A stretch of 64,000 nt of DNA from Anaerolineales bacterium UBA877 (lineage in GTDB: Bacteria > Chloroflexota > Anaerolineae > Anaerolineales > Villigracilaceae): contig DBFP01000055.1 of assembly GCA_002294405.1 (NCBI GenBank), positions 68,925 through 132,924 of the forward strand. Direction: 5' to 3'. Below, in pieces: positions 26,315 through 34,573 of the stretch; positions within the stretch are counted from its first letter, which is position 1; the number at the start of each line of letters is the position of its first letter. The notes under the pieces were generated by a model, which was not told the DNA's origin, made no database searches, and was given only the letters and a program-made list of their open reading frames with translations. A program made the position numbers and the translations under genes.

Positions 26315-27538
26315 TTATTGTGGTTTTTTCAACTCCGACTTACGGGCATCGTCTATGGCAACCTTGATCTGGTCGATGTGCGAAATAGTATGAGATTCCA
26401 CTTCGAGCAATTGTGCTGCTGAAAGGAAGTAACTGGCCTTCCGTGTCACGAAAGATTTGGGAAGGGAGGTCAAGAAGGCAACCATTTCGACAGAAAGGCG
26501 CTGCAATTCATCCAGCATGCACCTCGCTGAACCATAAGCTTTTACCGTGGCATTGATATGGGAAGACAGGTTGCCTCCCCAATCATCAGCCAGGCGTTCG
26601 TAACCGCCAACCGAATCATCCAAGTTGTTGATCCAGATGCGCTCGGTTTGAATAAGATGTGCCAGGGTTTGTTTGGCGTTCCATTCCCCTGGAGCCGGTT
26701 GATGATCCGCTTCTGCCTCGCTAACATCTTTGAAACAGGTTTCCAGTAAATTTAGGGAATCATCATATATTCGACGAACTTTCCTGGCCAGCACCTTCGG
26801 GTTCCAAGGTGTTTTCGGAACTGGTCTTTTAGATAGTTCCATGAGAACGGACTTTTTTATCGGACCTCTATAGAAGAGAACCTTGACCTTATCTCCGCCT
26901 TTCTTCCCTCCCAGTGCTGCCACGAAACTGCCATAATCATTAGTTATTGGCTTCCCGTCCAACTCAACAATCAAATCATCTTTGCACAGACCAGCGGCAT
27001 GAGCACCCATCCCCGGTCGGACTTCGTCGAGACGCGCACCCTGGATGACGGGTATATTCATTCTTTTGGCGATTTCCGGGTTGAAGTCGCTGATAGTTAT
27101 TCCCAGCATCGGGCGATCAAATGTCCGCCGATCCAATCCAGTTTCAAGAACTGACGCAAGATTGGGAAGCGTGGCATCCCACTGTGTCTTGAATCCCTGG
27201 GCTCTCTGTTTCCATTCATCACCCTCCGGGACTACATGTTTTAGAGTTACCAGCGTGCCAGCCTCCCTGGGATTCAAGGTGATTGTTACTTCTGAAGCTG
27301 AGGGATCAAACCGCGCCAACCACTTAAACGTTATGGATACATTTTCCACCAATTGAATATATTCTCCCGCAGAGTAAAAGTCGCCATGCCACCACAGGTA
27401 CATGCGACCGCCCGGACGTGGGGCCACCGTGGCATAATCGCACAGCCATTCATGAAGCGCTGTTGCATGGGTCAGGGCATAATAGATCTGAGCAGGGGAG
27501 GCTTTGACCATCTGCTTTGATGTAACCGTGGTAGACAT
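26315..27538 (-). CDS. SRPBCC (AHSA1-like) - PDZ - DinB three-domain fusion protein
   Basis: About 407 aa from the ATG at 27538, which has AGAAGG five bases upstream. Residues 1-140 form an SRPBCC/START-like domain (VKASPAQIYYALTHATALHEWL, later HVVPEGDEWKQRAQGF). Residues about 145-235 look like a PDZ domain (MLGITISDF ... GMGAHAAGLCKDDLIVELDGKPI). Residues about 250-400 are a DinB/YfiT four-helix domain, with histidines in QTLAHLIQTERIW and EVESHTISHIDQIK placed as metal ligands. The combination is unusual and the function is not known; ligand binding, peptide docking and thiol- or metal-dependent transfer are the separate domain roles. It appears monocistronic. Confidence 0.82.
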   Translation of the reverse strand: MSTTVTSKQMVKASPAQIYYALTHATALHEWLCDYATVAPRPGGRMYLWWHGDFYSAGEYIQLVENVSITFKWLARFDPSASEVTITLNPREAGTLVTLKHVVPEGDEWKQRAQGFKTQWDATLPNLASVLETGLDRRTFDRPMLGITISDFNPEIAKRMNIPVIQGARLDEVRPGMGAHAAGLCKDDLIVELDGKPITNDYGSFVAALGGKKGGDKVKVLFYRGPIKKSVLMELSKRPVPKTPWNPKVLARKVRRIYDDSLNLLETCFKDVSEAEADHQPAPGEWNAKQTLAHLIQTERIWINNLDDSVGGYERLADDWGGNLSSHINATVKAYGSARCMLDELQRLSVEMVAFLTSLPKSFVTRKASYFLSAAQLLEVESHTISHIDQIKVAIDDARKSELKKPQ

Positions 27539-27773
27539 GATCACCTTCTTTCAATAAATAATGGGAGGAGTTTTAGATTCATGAAAATTACTCTGAGATG
27601 CCATCAGTGTGTGATCGGGAAATATTAGTTTAATAGCAATGTTCCATGCTGAATAATTCAAATTCTGAATGTCCATTTCATTATTTAGTTCATCACCACG
27701 ACTAACATTTTAATACAAACTAGTGTTGCCGATCCATTTGTGGATAAATTCTTATGACTGGAATATCACAAAC

Positions 27774-28490
27774 ATGGAACTGAAATTACTCGACCCTCAC
27801 ATTTTACATCAAAATAAATTTCGAAGTACAATGGAGTCCATGATTGACGTTTCCAAATTCGAATCCCACCTTGAACGGAAAGAGTTAAAGATTTTCCAAA
27901 GCCTGTCGAGTCCTGCAGATATACAAGCTTACCTGGATGGCATCCCCTATATTGCGGAAGAACTCGATCGATCACCACTTAGGGTCTTGGAAGACGGACA
28001 AGCTCATTGTCTGGATGGAGGTATATTTGCCGCACTGGCTTTAGCGCGACTCGGTCAACGTCCGCTCATCATGGATCTCGTACCCGATCCTGGAGAAGAT
28101 GACGATCACATTCTTGCCTTATTCCAGAATCGCGGAACCTGGGGCTGCATCGCCAAATCGAACTATGCCTTCCTGCGTTACCGGGAACCGGTCTACCGTA
28201 ACTTCAGGGAATTGGCAATGACGTATTTTGAAAGTTATACCAGCAATGAGAGACATAAAACGTTACGCGGCTACACCCGCCCCCTCGATTTATCATCTTT
28301 TCCACCGGAGTGGATGTGGAGTGAACAAGGGATCGCAAAAATTTCCAAACGTCTTTACAAAAGGAAACCAATCCACCTAATTTCTCCGGAAGCTTCCCAC
28401 AGCCTATCTATTGCTGATGATCGATTCTATATGGCAAATACGCTTGGTACAAATTTTGAATGGGTTTTTGGTATCCGTAAGAATCACTAG
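27774..28490 (+). CDS. uncharacterised protein with a transglutaminase-like Cys-His pattern
   Basis: About 238 aa from the ATG at 27774; upstream in-frame GTG and TTG codons exist and no Shine-Dalgarno decides between them. The centre reads GQAHCLDGGIFAALALARLG, then DDDHILALFQ, then AKSNY. A Cys at a helix start, a His about 33 residues later and an Asn/Asp about 18 further on are the arrangement of the transglutaminase/papain-like fold. I do not recognise a named family. The protein has no signal peptide or membrane segment. It could be a cysteine protease-like or non-catalytic member. Confidence 0.65.
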   Translation: MELKLLDPHILHQNKFRSTMESMIDVSKFESHLERKELKIFQSLSSPADIQAYLDGIPYIAEELDRSPLRVLEDGQAHCLDGGIFAALALARLGQRPLIMDLVPDPGEDDDHILALFQNRGTWGCIAKSNYAFLRYREPVYRNFRELAMTYFESYTSNERHKTLRGYTRPLDLSSFPPEWMWSEQGIAKISKRLYKRKPIHLISPEASHSLSIADDRFYMANTLGTNFEWVFGIRKNH

Positions 28491-28594
28491 CATTTTCCTG
28501 AGAAGAAAGAAAAATCTTCTCAATCCAGATAATTCCCCAGGATATTTCAAGCAGCCTGCCGGAGATTCCAAAGCGGGCATGATTAAGAACTCAA

Positions 28595-28631
28595 ATCTAA
28601 AATCTTCCTGAACCAAAGGAAGATTTTAGAT
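28595..28631. repeat. perfect 15-bp inverted repeat (hairpin) in the 28491-28685 gap
   Basis: ATCTAAAATCTTCCT (28595-28609) and its exact complement at 28617-28631 flank a 7-base loop. A second hairpin, TGAGAAGA/TCTTCTCA, lies at 28499-28522. Neither has a proper T-tract, but they sit between convergent genes and may act as transcript-end structures. Confidence 0.6.
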
Positions 28632-28685
28632 GATCAAGATACTCTTGTAATCCTTAGATGCATTTGAGGAAACTTTTTGAAATTT

Positions 28686-30074
28686 TCAACCCGCCATCAA
28701 TCCACTCCAAGGGGGAATCTTTATGTGTAATTTACCGCCGTTAACGATAAATTTCTCACTGCTTAAAAAGCTTTGAACAACCCTGCCTTCTCCCAAACCT
28801 ATTGAAGCGGTGGGAATCGAAAAAGTACCTGCACGACTGGTGGAATTCAAACCCACGATAACTTTTTCTTCACCCAATGTCCTCGCGAATGCATAGTGAC
28901 CATCTTCTGCCAGCAAATTGATATAGTTTCCGCGGCGTAAACACGGGGTCTTTTTTCTAAGCATTATTAGCGTCTTAACCCAGGCGAGAATTTCCTGATT
29001 CCAATCAGCCTCCTTCCAAGGAAAGGCTCTCCGAGAGTCAGGATCTTTACCGCCCTCAAGACCGATCTCATCGCCGTAATATACAGCCGGTATGCCTGGA
29101 AAAGCCATTTGGAACAAGAAAGCCATTTTTAATTTATCAATATCTCCTCCGAGCAAAGTCTTGAATCGCTCGGTATCGTGACTGTCGAGCGGGTTATACA
29201 TGGCAGAAAGGTTTTCAGGACTATAAGCTTTTAGCAGTTCGGTAATGTGTCCATTGAATTGGACAGCATTTTCACGACCCTGAAGCAGCGCCAAAAGGGC
29301 ATCCCGGAGCGGGTAATTCATCAAACCGTCAAAGTGTTTATCATTGACCCAGCGAGGGTTAATGTCCCATATCTCGCCCAAAAGGTATGCGTCCCGGTTT
29401 GAGGCGCGAACAACGCGGCGAAACTCAGCCCAAAATTCATCATCATCAATCTCGTTGGGAACGTCCAAGCGCCAGCCATCAATTCCCTGTTCGATCCAAT
29501 AACGTGCCACATTGAAAAGGTATTTCCGAACTTCCTTGTTGGCAGTATTAAGTTTAGGCAATTCCTTATGATTCCACCAACCCAGGTAATTCGAGGTTTC
29601 ACCACCTGAATAGGCGTCCAGAGGCAAAGCCTTGATGATGAACCAATCATTGTATGGTGAATGCTCTCCATTCTCAAGTACATCCACAAAGGCAAAGAAA
29701 CCACGCCCGACATGGTTAAAGACTCCATCCAGGACAATGTGCAGATTATTTCTATGCGCTAAATCGAGCAATGCATGGAAATCAGACATTGTTCCAAGCA
29801 TGGGATCAATCTTGTAGTAGTCGCTCGTATTGTATCGGTGGTTGGAAGTGGAAGAAAAAATTGGATTTAGGTATATTCCGGTGATACCCAGATCAAGAAG
29901 ATGATCGAAGTGTTGAATGATACCCCGAAAGTCGCCGCCCTGAAAACCCCAGTTTGTAGGTGCCGAACCCCACCTTTGTAGGTTGGGTGGATCATTGGTC
30001 TGATCACCATTGGCGAAGCGATCGGGAAAAATCTGATAAAAAACGGAGTCTTGCACCCAGTAGGGAGGAGTCAC
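28686..30074 (-). CDS. GH13 alpha-amylase family glycosidase (neopullulanase/cyclomaltodextrinase-like)
   Basis: 462 aa from a GTG with AGGA upstream. The four GH13 regions are clear: DGVFNH near 116-121, GWRLDVPNE with nucleophile Asp204, LLGEIWD with acid/base Glu234, and PLDSHD with Asp300. The VPNE variant after the nucleophile is the neopullulanase/maltogenic-amylase signature. The usual N-terminal N-domain of those enzymes is missing, since the protein begins directly with YWVQDSVFYQIFPDRF. No signal peptide, so it would degrade intracellular maltodextrins or cyclodextrins. Confidence 0.92.
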   Translation of the reverse strand: MTPPYWVQDSVFYQIFPDRFANGDQTNDPPNLQRWGSAPTNWGFQGGDFRGIIQHFDHLLDLGITGIYLNPIFSSTSNHRYNTSDYYKIDPMLGTMSDFHALLDLAHRNNLHIVLDGVFNHVGRGFFAFVDVLENGEHSPYNDWFIIKALPLDAYSGGETSNYLGWWNHKELPKLNTANKEVRKYLFNVARYWIEQGIDGWRLDVPNEIDDDEFWAEFRRVVRASNRDAYLLGEIWDINPRWVNDKHFDGLMNYPLRDALLALLQGRENAVQFNGHITELLKAYSPENLSAMYNPLDSHDTERFKTLLGGDIDKLKMAFLFQMAFPGIPAVYYGDEIGLEGGKDPDSRRAFPWKEADWNQEILAWVKTLIMLRKKTPCLRRGNYINLLAEDGHYAFARTLGEEKVIVGLNSTSRAGTFSIPTASIGLGEGRVVQSFLSSEKFIVNGGKLHIKIPPWSGLMAG

Positions 30075-30199
30075 GGTTTTTTCCTGGTATGAATTTATAA
30101 ACAGTGGAATTCTACCCGATATTGATGAGTCAATTTTATGACCGCGAAAAGAATGAACTTTTTATGGATGATCCAAAGGCAGACGCGTCCCGCAAAAGA

Positions 30200-31327
30200 C
30201 TATCCTCCAACCGAGACGCCAATCAATCTGCCCACACCAAACACCAAAATTGCAGCCAAAATCCCGATCAATACCTGTCGGAGACCGGAGACCCACACGC
30301 TTTTTCCAGTCATAAGAGTGATGGCCGCACCGGTCAAGAATAGCGCCAGGGCACCGATTACCATACTGATAATAACCGCGGTAAGCCCATGCAGGAAAAT
30401 GTATGGAAAAAGTGGGACAAATGCCCCCGATGCAAAAAGGAAAAATGACGTGATCGCAGCTTCCCACGGCGATCCACCCAATTCTTTGGGGTTAATTCCA
30501 AGTTCCTCACGTGCAAGCGTATCCAAGAGATTATCCTTGTTTGAGTTAATATGCGCAGCCAATTCACGGGCTCGTTCCAGCGGAAGACCCTTGGCTTGGT
30601 AGATCAATGCAAGCTCTTCTTCCTCTTCCTCGGGGTGGGCGGCAATCTCTTCCGCTTCAATGGCGATCTGGCGCTGGTATAGCTCTCGAGAACTCTGGAC
30701 CGAAAGCCACTCCCCCAATGCCATGGAACTGGCTCCGGCAAGTAGACCCGCTACACCTGTTATAAGAATACCGTGACCCGGCAGGTTTGCCCCCGCCGCT
30801 CCCATGGTAAGACTGAGGACAGAAACCAAGCCATCATTCGCCCCCAAAACAGCAGCCCGCAGAGCATTCCCGCCTCCCATCCGGTGACGACCTTCCATTT
30901 GAGCCACGTCTGCGCCAAACACACCGCTGAATTTATCAACCGCAGCAGATAACATCCTGGCATGCGATTTTTCATCGGAGGACATGACACCAATCCCGGA
31001 TTCGGGTTGGTTGTCATAGTCGTTACTGGTTGTTAATTCACCTTCGGTGAGAGTCGGCAGGATAAAATTAACCCCTAAGTGCTGCGCCAGGAACCGAAGA
31101 ACACGTGCCTGCCCGGAGGGTTTCCGTTCGGGGATTTTCTCACCAGCCTCTTCCAACCGTTTTTCCCAGAAAATGGTATGTTTTTCTTCGCTCGCTGCCA
31201 TACGCCGATATAATTCCGCCATTTTGGGTTGTTTCTCGATTACTGAGAGAGCAACATACAATGCTGTACCGTCCACTTCTTTTTGCCAATTGGCGCGATA
31301 CCGGGACACATTTGGTGAACGATTCAT
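30200..31327 (-). CDS. ferritin-like/rubrerythrin domain fused to VIT1/CCC1-type iron-manganese transporter
   Basis: About 375 aa from the ATG at 31327, preceded by GAGGG. The N-terminal ~140 residues are a rubrerythrin-like four-helix domain with carboxylate/His pairs (EVDGTALY, ASEEKHTIFW, SSDEKSHARML). The C-terminal part is VIT1/CCC1: GANDGLVSVLSLTMG, ASSMALGEWLSVQSSRELYQRQ, an acidic cytosolic segment (EEEEEELALIY) and three closing membrane helices. Proteins of this layout (MbfA type) export or sequester iron. It stands alone between divergent or distant neighbours. A Nramp importer is encoded 7 kb away. Confidence 0.9.
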   Translation of the reverse strand: MNRSPNVSRYRANWQKEVDGTALYVALSVIEKQPKMAELYRRMAASEEKHTIFWEKRLEEAGEKIPERKPSGQARVLRFLAQHLGVNFILPTLTEGELTTSNDYDNQPESGIGVMSSDEKSHARMLSAAVDKFSGVFGADVAQMEGRHRMGGGNALRAAVLGANDGLVSVLSLTMGAAGANLPGHGILITGVAGLLAGASSMALGEWLSVQSSRELYQRQIAIEAEEIAAHPEEEEEELALIYQAKGLPLERARELAAHINSNKDNLLDTLAREELGINPKELGGSPWEAAITSFFLFASGAFVPLFPYIFLHGLTAVIISMVIGALALFLTGAAITLMTGKSVWVSGLRQVLIGILAAILVFGVGRLIGVSVGG

Positions 31328-31593
31328 TTTGACCCTCACGTTTGATTGTCTGAGTAATAAAAAGAAATGATGAAAATGGAAATATCAAATAGTAACTATG
31401 TTTTCAATCAAATTGAAGCGTTTATATAATCCATCACCCATGAACCGTAATTTTTTCTTCTTGAAGCCAAAACCCGATGGAAATATTGAGAATCCTAATT
31501 AGAAAGCAGTTGAAATCCAAATCATAAAAAGGTATCCATGACCTATAATTTTCCGGATCATTTTGTAAAGTGCGGAAACGAACATCTTAATTA

Positions 31594-32571
31594 TTATCTC
31601 ACTGATTTTCGCGATTCGTCATCCAATCGGGTCATATCTTCCGGTGAGAGCTTGAATTTCATTGCTCCAGCACTTTCCGATACCTGGCTGCTCTTGGTTG
31701 CCCCCGGAATTGCCACAACAAGATCTCCGTTATAGTTAATCAACCAATTAAGCGCCACCTGTGCAATAGTCGCTTCGTACTTGGAGGCAATCTCGTCCAT
31801 GATATTTATAAGGGGACGAGTCTTTTCAATATTTCGCTGCAGTGTTGCCTTTCGGAAACCCGGCACAAGATTTAACAGCGTCGGGTCTTTGTGATATTTT
31901 CCAGTTAAAAGGCCATGGGCCACTGGTGTGTAGGCGACAATAGTAACACCCAACTCCCTGGCAGCTGCCATGACTCCGTTTGTTTCAATTTCCCGATGAA
32001 GTAAATTATATCGAACCTGGTTCACGGCGAGCGGAATCCCTTTCTTTAATAACGCTGCATGGGCACGTCTCATCCTTGAAGGGTTAAAATTGCTAACCCC
32101 AACAGACCGGATTTTTCGTGCATCAAACAGGTTTGCCATGGCGACCATTTCAGCCTCTGGGGATGAGAAACTATATGGTTGATGAATCATATAATTACCG
32201 ATACTGTATCCTCCCAGGAAATGCAATCGGTCATCAATTGTTCGGGGAATATTCCCAGCGGTTCGTAAAAAGGGCTGCCATTTAGTCGCAATAACCACTT
32301 CATGGTCTGCCACGCCTGCAGCCTTCAAGCCGGTCGCCAGGGATTGTTCGGACATCCCGGCCCCGTACAATTCTGCAGTATCAAACCAATTAATACCGCC
32401 ATCCAAAGCAGCCTTAATTATGGCATTTTTTTCTCCCTGGGGAATGACCGGGAATATTCGTCCGAGAAATCCTCCCCCGCCCGACATTTCCATTACTCCC
32501 AATCCAATCGGGGTGACTTGGACCTCTGTTTTTCCCAGTAGTCGCATACCTATCATTTTTTGGGATTCCAT
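31594..32571 (-). CDS. aldo/keto reductase
   Basis: 325 aa. The AKR tetrad is visible: Asp in NWFDTAELYG with Tyr, Lys in VIATKWQPF, and the usual His position (SIGNYMIHQPYS). The C-terminal NADPH-binding segment includes VVAIPGATKSSQVSES. The protein resembles the second aldo/keto reductase at 43885-44820, including the NQVxYxLLxRxxExNG stretch, but the two are not close copies. The oxidoreductase substrate is unknown; small aldehydes are common substrates in the superfamily. Confidence 0.9.
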   Translation of the reverse strand: MESQKMIGMRLLGKTEVQVTPIGLGVMEMSGGGGFLGRIFPVIPQGEKNAIIKAALDGGINWFDTAELYGAGMSEQSLATGLKAAGVADHEVVIATKWQPFLRTAGNIPRTIDDRLHFLGGYSIGNYMIHQPYSFSSPEAEMVAMANLFDARKIRSVGVSNFNPSRMRRAHAALLKKGIPLAVNQVRYNLLHREIETNGVMAAARELGVTIVAYTPVAHGLLTGKYHKDPTLLNLVPGFRKATLQRNIEKTRPLINIMDEIASKYEATIAQVALNWLINYNGDLVVAIPGATKSSQVSESAGAMKFKLSPEDMTRLDDESRKSVR

Positions 32572-32609
32572 TTTTTTAGATTCTCCGAATTATGGGAAGA
32601 TATAAGCCA

Positions 32610-32646
32610 GCCTCTCCCAATTTAAAATTGAAAAAGTGGAAGAGGC
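32610..32646 (-). terminator. intergenic hairpin after the ABC exporter operon
   Basis: GCCTCTCCC (32610-32618) pairs with GGAAGAGGC (32638-32646) with one mismatch, and CAATTT/AAATTG can extend the stem inside. It lies between the exporter stop and the aldo/keto reductase start. The T-rich part is in the loop rather than after the stem, so terminator function is uncertain. Confidence 0.3.
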
Positions 32647-32683
32647 GGGAATTTGTATGTTTCTCTTAACATTCAGAATTTAA

Positions 32684-34573
32684 TTAGATTTCTTTTCCTT
32701 CAAATTGACTATTATAAAGTTCAGCGTAAAAACCATGCTTGGCAAGCAATTTTGCATGTTTGCCTTGCTCCACAATATCTCCGTCCTTCATCACCAGGAT
32801 CCAGTCTGCGTCGCGAATTGTCGAAAGGCGATGGGCGATAATAAAACTGGTACGATCTTTCATCAAGGTTTCCATGGCCTTTTGGATTTGCACTTCCGTA
32901 TGCGTATCCACGGAACTGGTAGCTTCATCCAGGATTAAGATTTTCGGGTCAACAAGAAAAGCGCGCGCAATGGTCAGCAACTGCATTTGCCCCTGGGAAA
33001 TGTTGCTGGTTTCTTCGTTAAGAACCAAATTGTACCCTTCCGGAAGGGTGCGGACAAAATGATCAACCCGCGCCGCTATGGCAGCATTGATTACTTCAGC
33101 ATCGCTGGCACTTGTACGACCGTAGCGGATATTGTCCATGATGGTACCGTTATAAAGCCAGGTATCCTGTAAAACCATCCCGAACATGCATCGCAGTTCG
33201 TCGCGTTTGTAATCCTGGATATTATGACCATCCACCAGGATTGCGCCGCTGTTAACATCGTAAAACCGCATCAACAACTTAACCATGGTTGTCTTCCCTG
33301 CCCCGGTTGGACCAACGATGGCAATACGCTGACCAGGTTCAGCATAAAAGGTAAAATCATTAATGATGATCTTATCAGGGTTGTAACCGAAGTGCACATT
33401 CTTGAAATCAACCCGCCCCTCGATTTTGTCCAATACTACAGGGGAGGATGTATCGGGGATTTCCTCAGATTCTGCCAGGAATTGGAACACACGCTCCGCG
33501 GCAGCCAGCGTTTGTTGGAGAATATTGGAAATATTGGCGATTTGCGCAATCGGTTGAGTAAATGAGCGGACGTATTGAATGAAAGCCTGAATATCACCAA
33601 TCGTGATGGTACCCTGGACTGCAAGATAACCTCCCAGAATACAAATGGCCACGTAGCCAAGGTTACCGACAAAGTTCATGATGGGGAATAAAAGACCGGT
33701 TAGAAACTGTGATTTCCAGGCGGAGTCAAAAAGGACCGTATTAATCTGATCAAATTGCTCAACACTCCTCGCCTCTCCGTTGAAGGCTTTCATCACGACA
33801 TGTCCACTATACATTTCCTCAACATGACCGTTGATGTGTCCAAGGTAATCCTGTTGGCGTTTAAAGAACACCTGTGATCGGGAGATGATCAAGCCGATAA
33901 TGCCAAAGGACAACGGTAAAACGGCCAACGCCACGAGGGTCATTTGCCAGCTGATCGTAAACATCATGACGAGCACGCCAATCACTGTAACAACGGAAGT
34001 TATTATCTGAGTCAAACTTTGGTTTAAAGTCTGACTGACCGTATCCACATCATTTGTGATTCGGGAGAGGACTTCTCCGTGGCTTGTGCCATCAAAATAT
34101 TTCAACGGCATGCGGTTGATTTTTTCCGCAATGTCCTTTCTGAATCGGTAAGTAATATTCATTGCCACATTGGACATGATCCATCCCTGGCCGTAGCTAA
34201 GCATGGCGGAAACCAGATACAGGATCAAGGTCAAAATGAGGATGTGACCGATGTACCTAAAGTCAACCGATCCGGTCCCGGAGATCTGGGCTATCACCCC
34301 TTCGAATAATTTAGTTGTTGCATTCCCCAGAATCTTGGGACCAATGATCATGGCTGCAGTTGAAGCAATGGCAAGCAGCATGATGAATAAAATCAATAAC
34401 TGGTAGCGCCCGAAATATTGGATCAGCTTTTTCAGGGTGCCTTTGAAATCACGGGGTTTTTCCCCTTTTCTCATCATTGCCATGGGACCGCCGCGTCCCA
34501 TCGGACCACCCATGGGACCAGGACCGCCACCCGTACGTGGATTAGATGTTGGGTTGCTGCTATGTGCGATCAT
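32684..34573 (-). CDS. heterodimeric ABC exporter half-transporter, catalytic-Glu subunit
   Basis: 629 aa: a Gly/Pro/Met-rich N-terminal tail, six membrane helices to about residue 350, then the ATPase domain. Walker A is GPTGAGKT, Walker B is ILILDEATSSVD with catalytic Glu, and the switch His is in FIIAHRLS. Its signature motif is degenerate: ISQGQ instead of LSGGQ. Together with the partner encoded immediately upstream (four-base ATGA overlap, own GGAGGAG), one consensus and one degenerate ATP site form, as in LmrCD/TM287-288. The usual role is multidrug or lipid export. MarR control supports this. Confidence 0.93.
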   Translation of the reverse strand: MIAHSSNPTSNPRTGGGPGPMGGPMGRGGPMAMMRKGEKPRDFKGTLKKLIQYFGRYQLLILFIMLLAIASTAAMIIGPKILGNATTKLFEGVIAQISGTGSVDFRYIGHILILTLILYLVSAMLSYGQGWIMSNVAMNITYRFRKDIAEKINRMPLKYFDGTSHGEVLSRITNDVDTVSQTLNQSLTQIITSVVTVIGVLVMMFTISWQMTLVALAVLPLSFGIIGLIISRSQVFFKRQQDYLGHINGHVEEMYSGHVVMKAFNGEARSVEQFDQINTVLFDSAWKSQFLTGLLFPIMNFVGNLGYVAICILGGYLAVQGTITIGDIQAFIQYVRSFTQPIAQIANISNILQQTLAAAERVFQFLAESEEIPDTSSPVVLDKIEGRVDFKNVHFGYNPDKIIINDFTFYAEPGQRIAIVGPTGAGKTTMVKLLMRFYDVNSGAILVDGHNIQDYKRDELRCMFGMVLQDTWLYNGTIMDNIRYGRTSASDAEVINAAIAARVDHFVRTLPEGYNLVLNEETSNISQGQMQLLTIARAFLVDPKILILDEATSSVDTHTEVQIQKAMETLMKDRTSFIIAHRLSTIRDADWILVMKDGDIVEQGKHAKLLAKHGFYAELYNSQFEGKEI

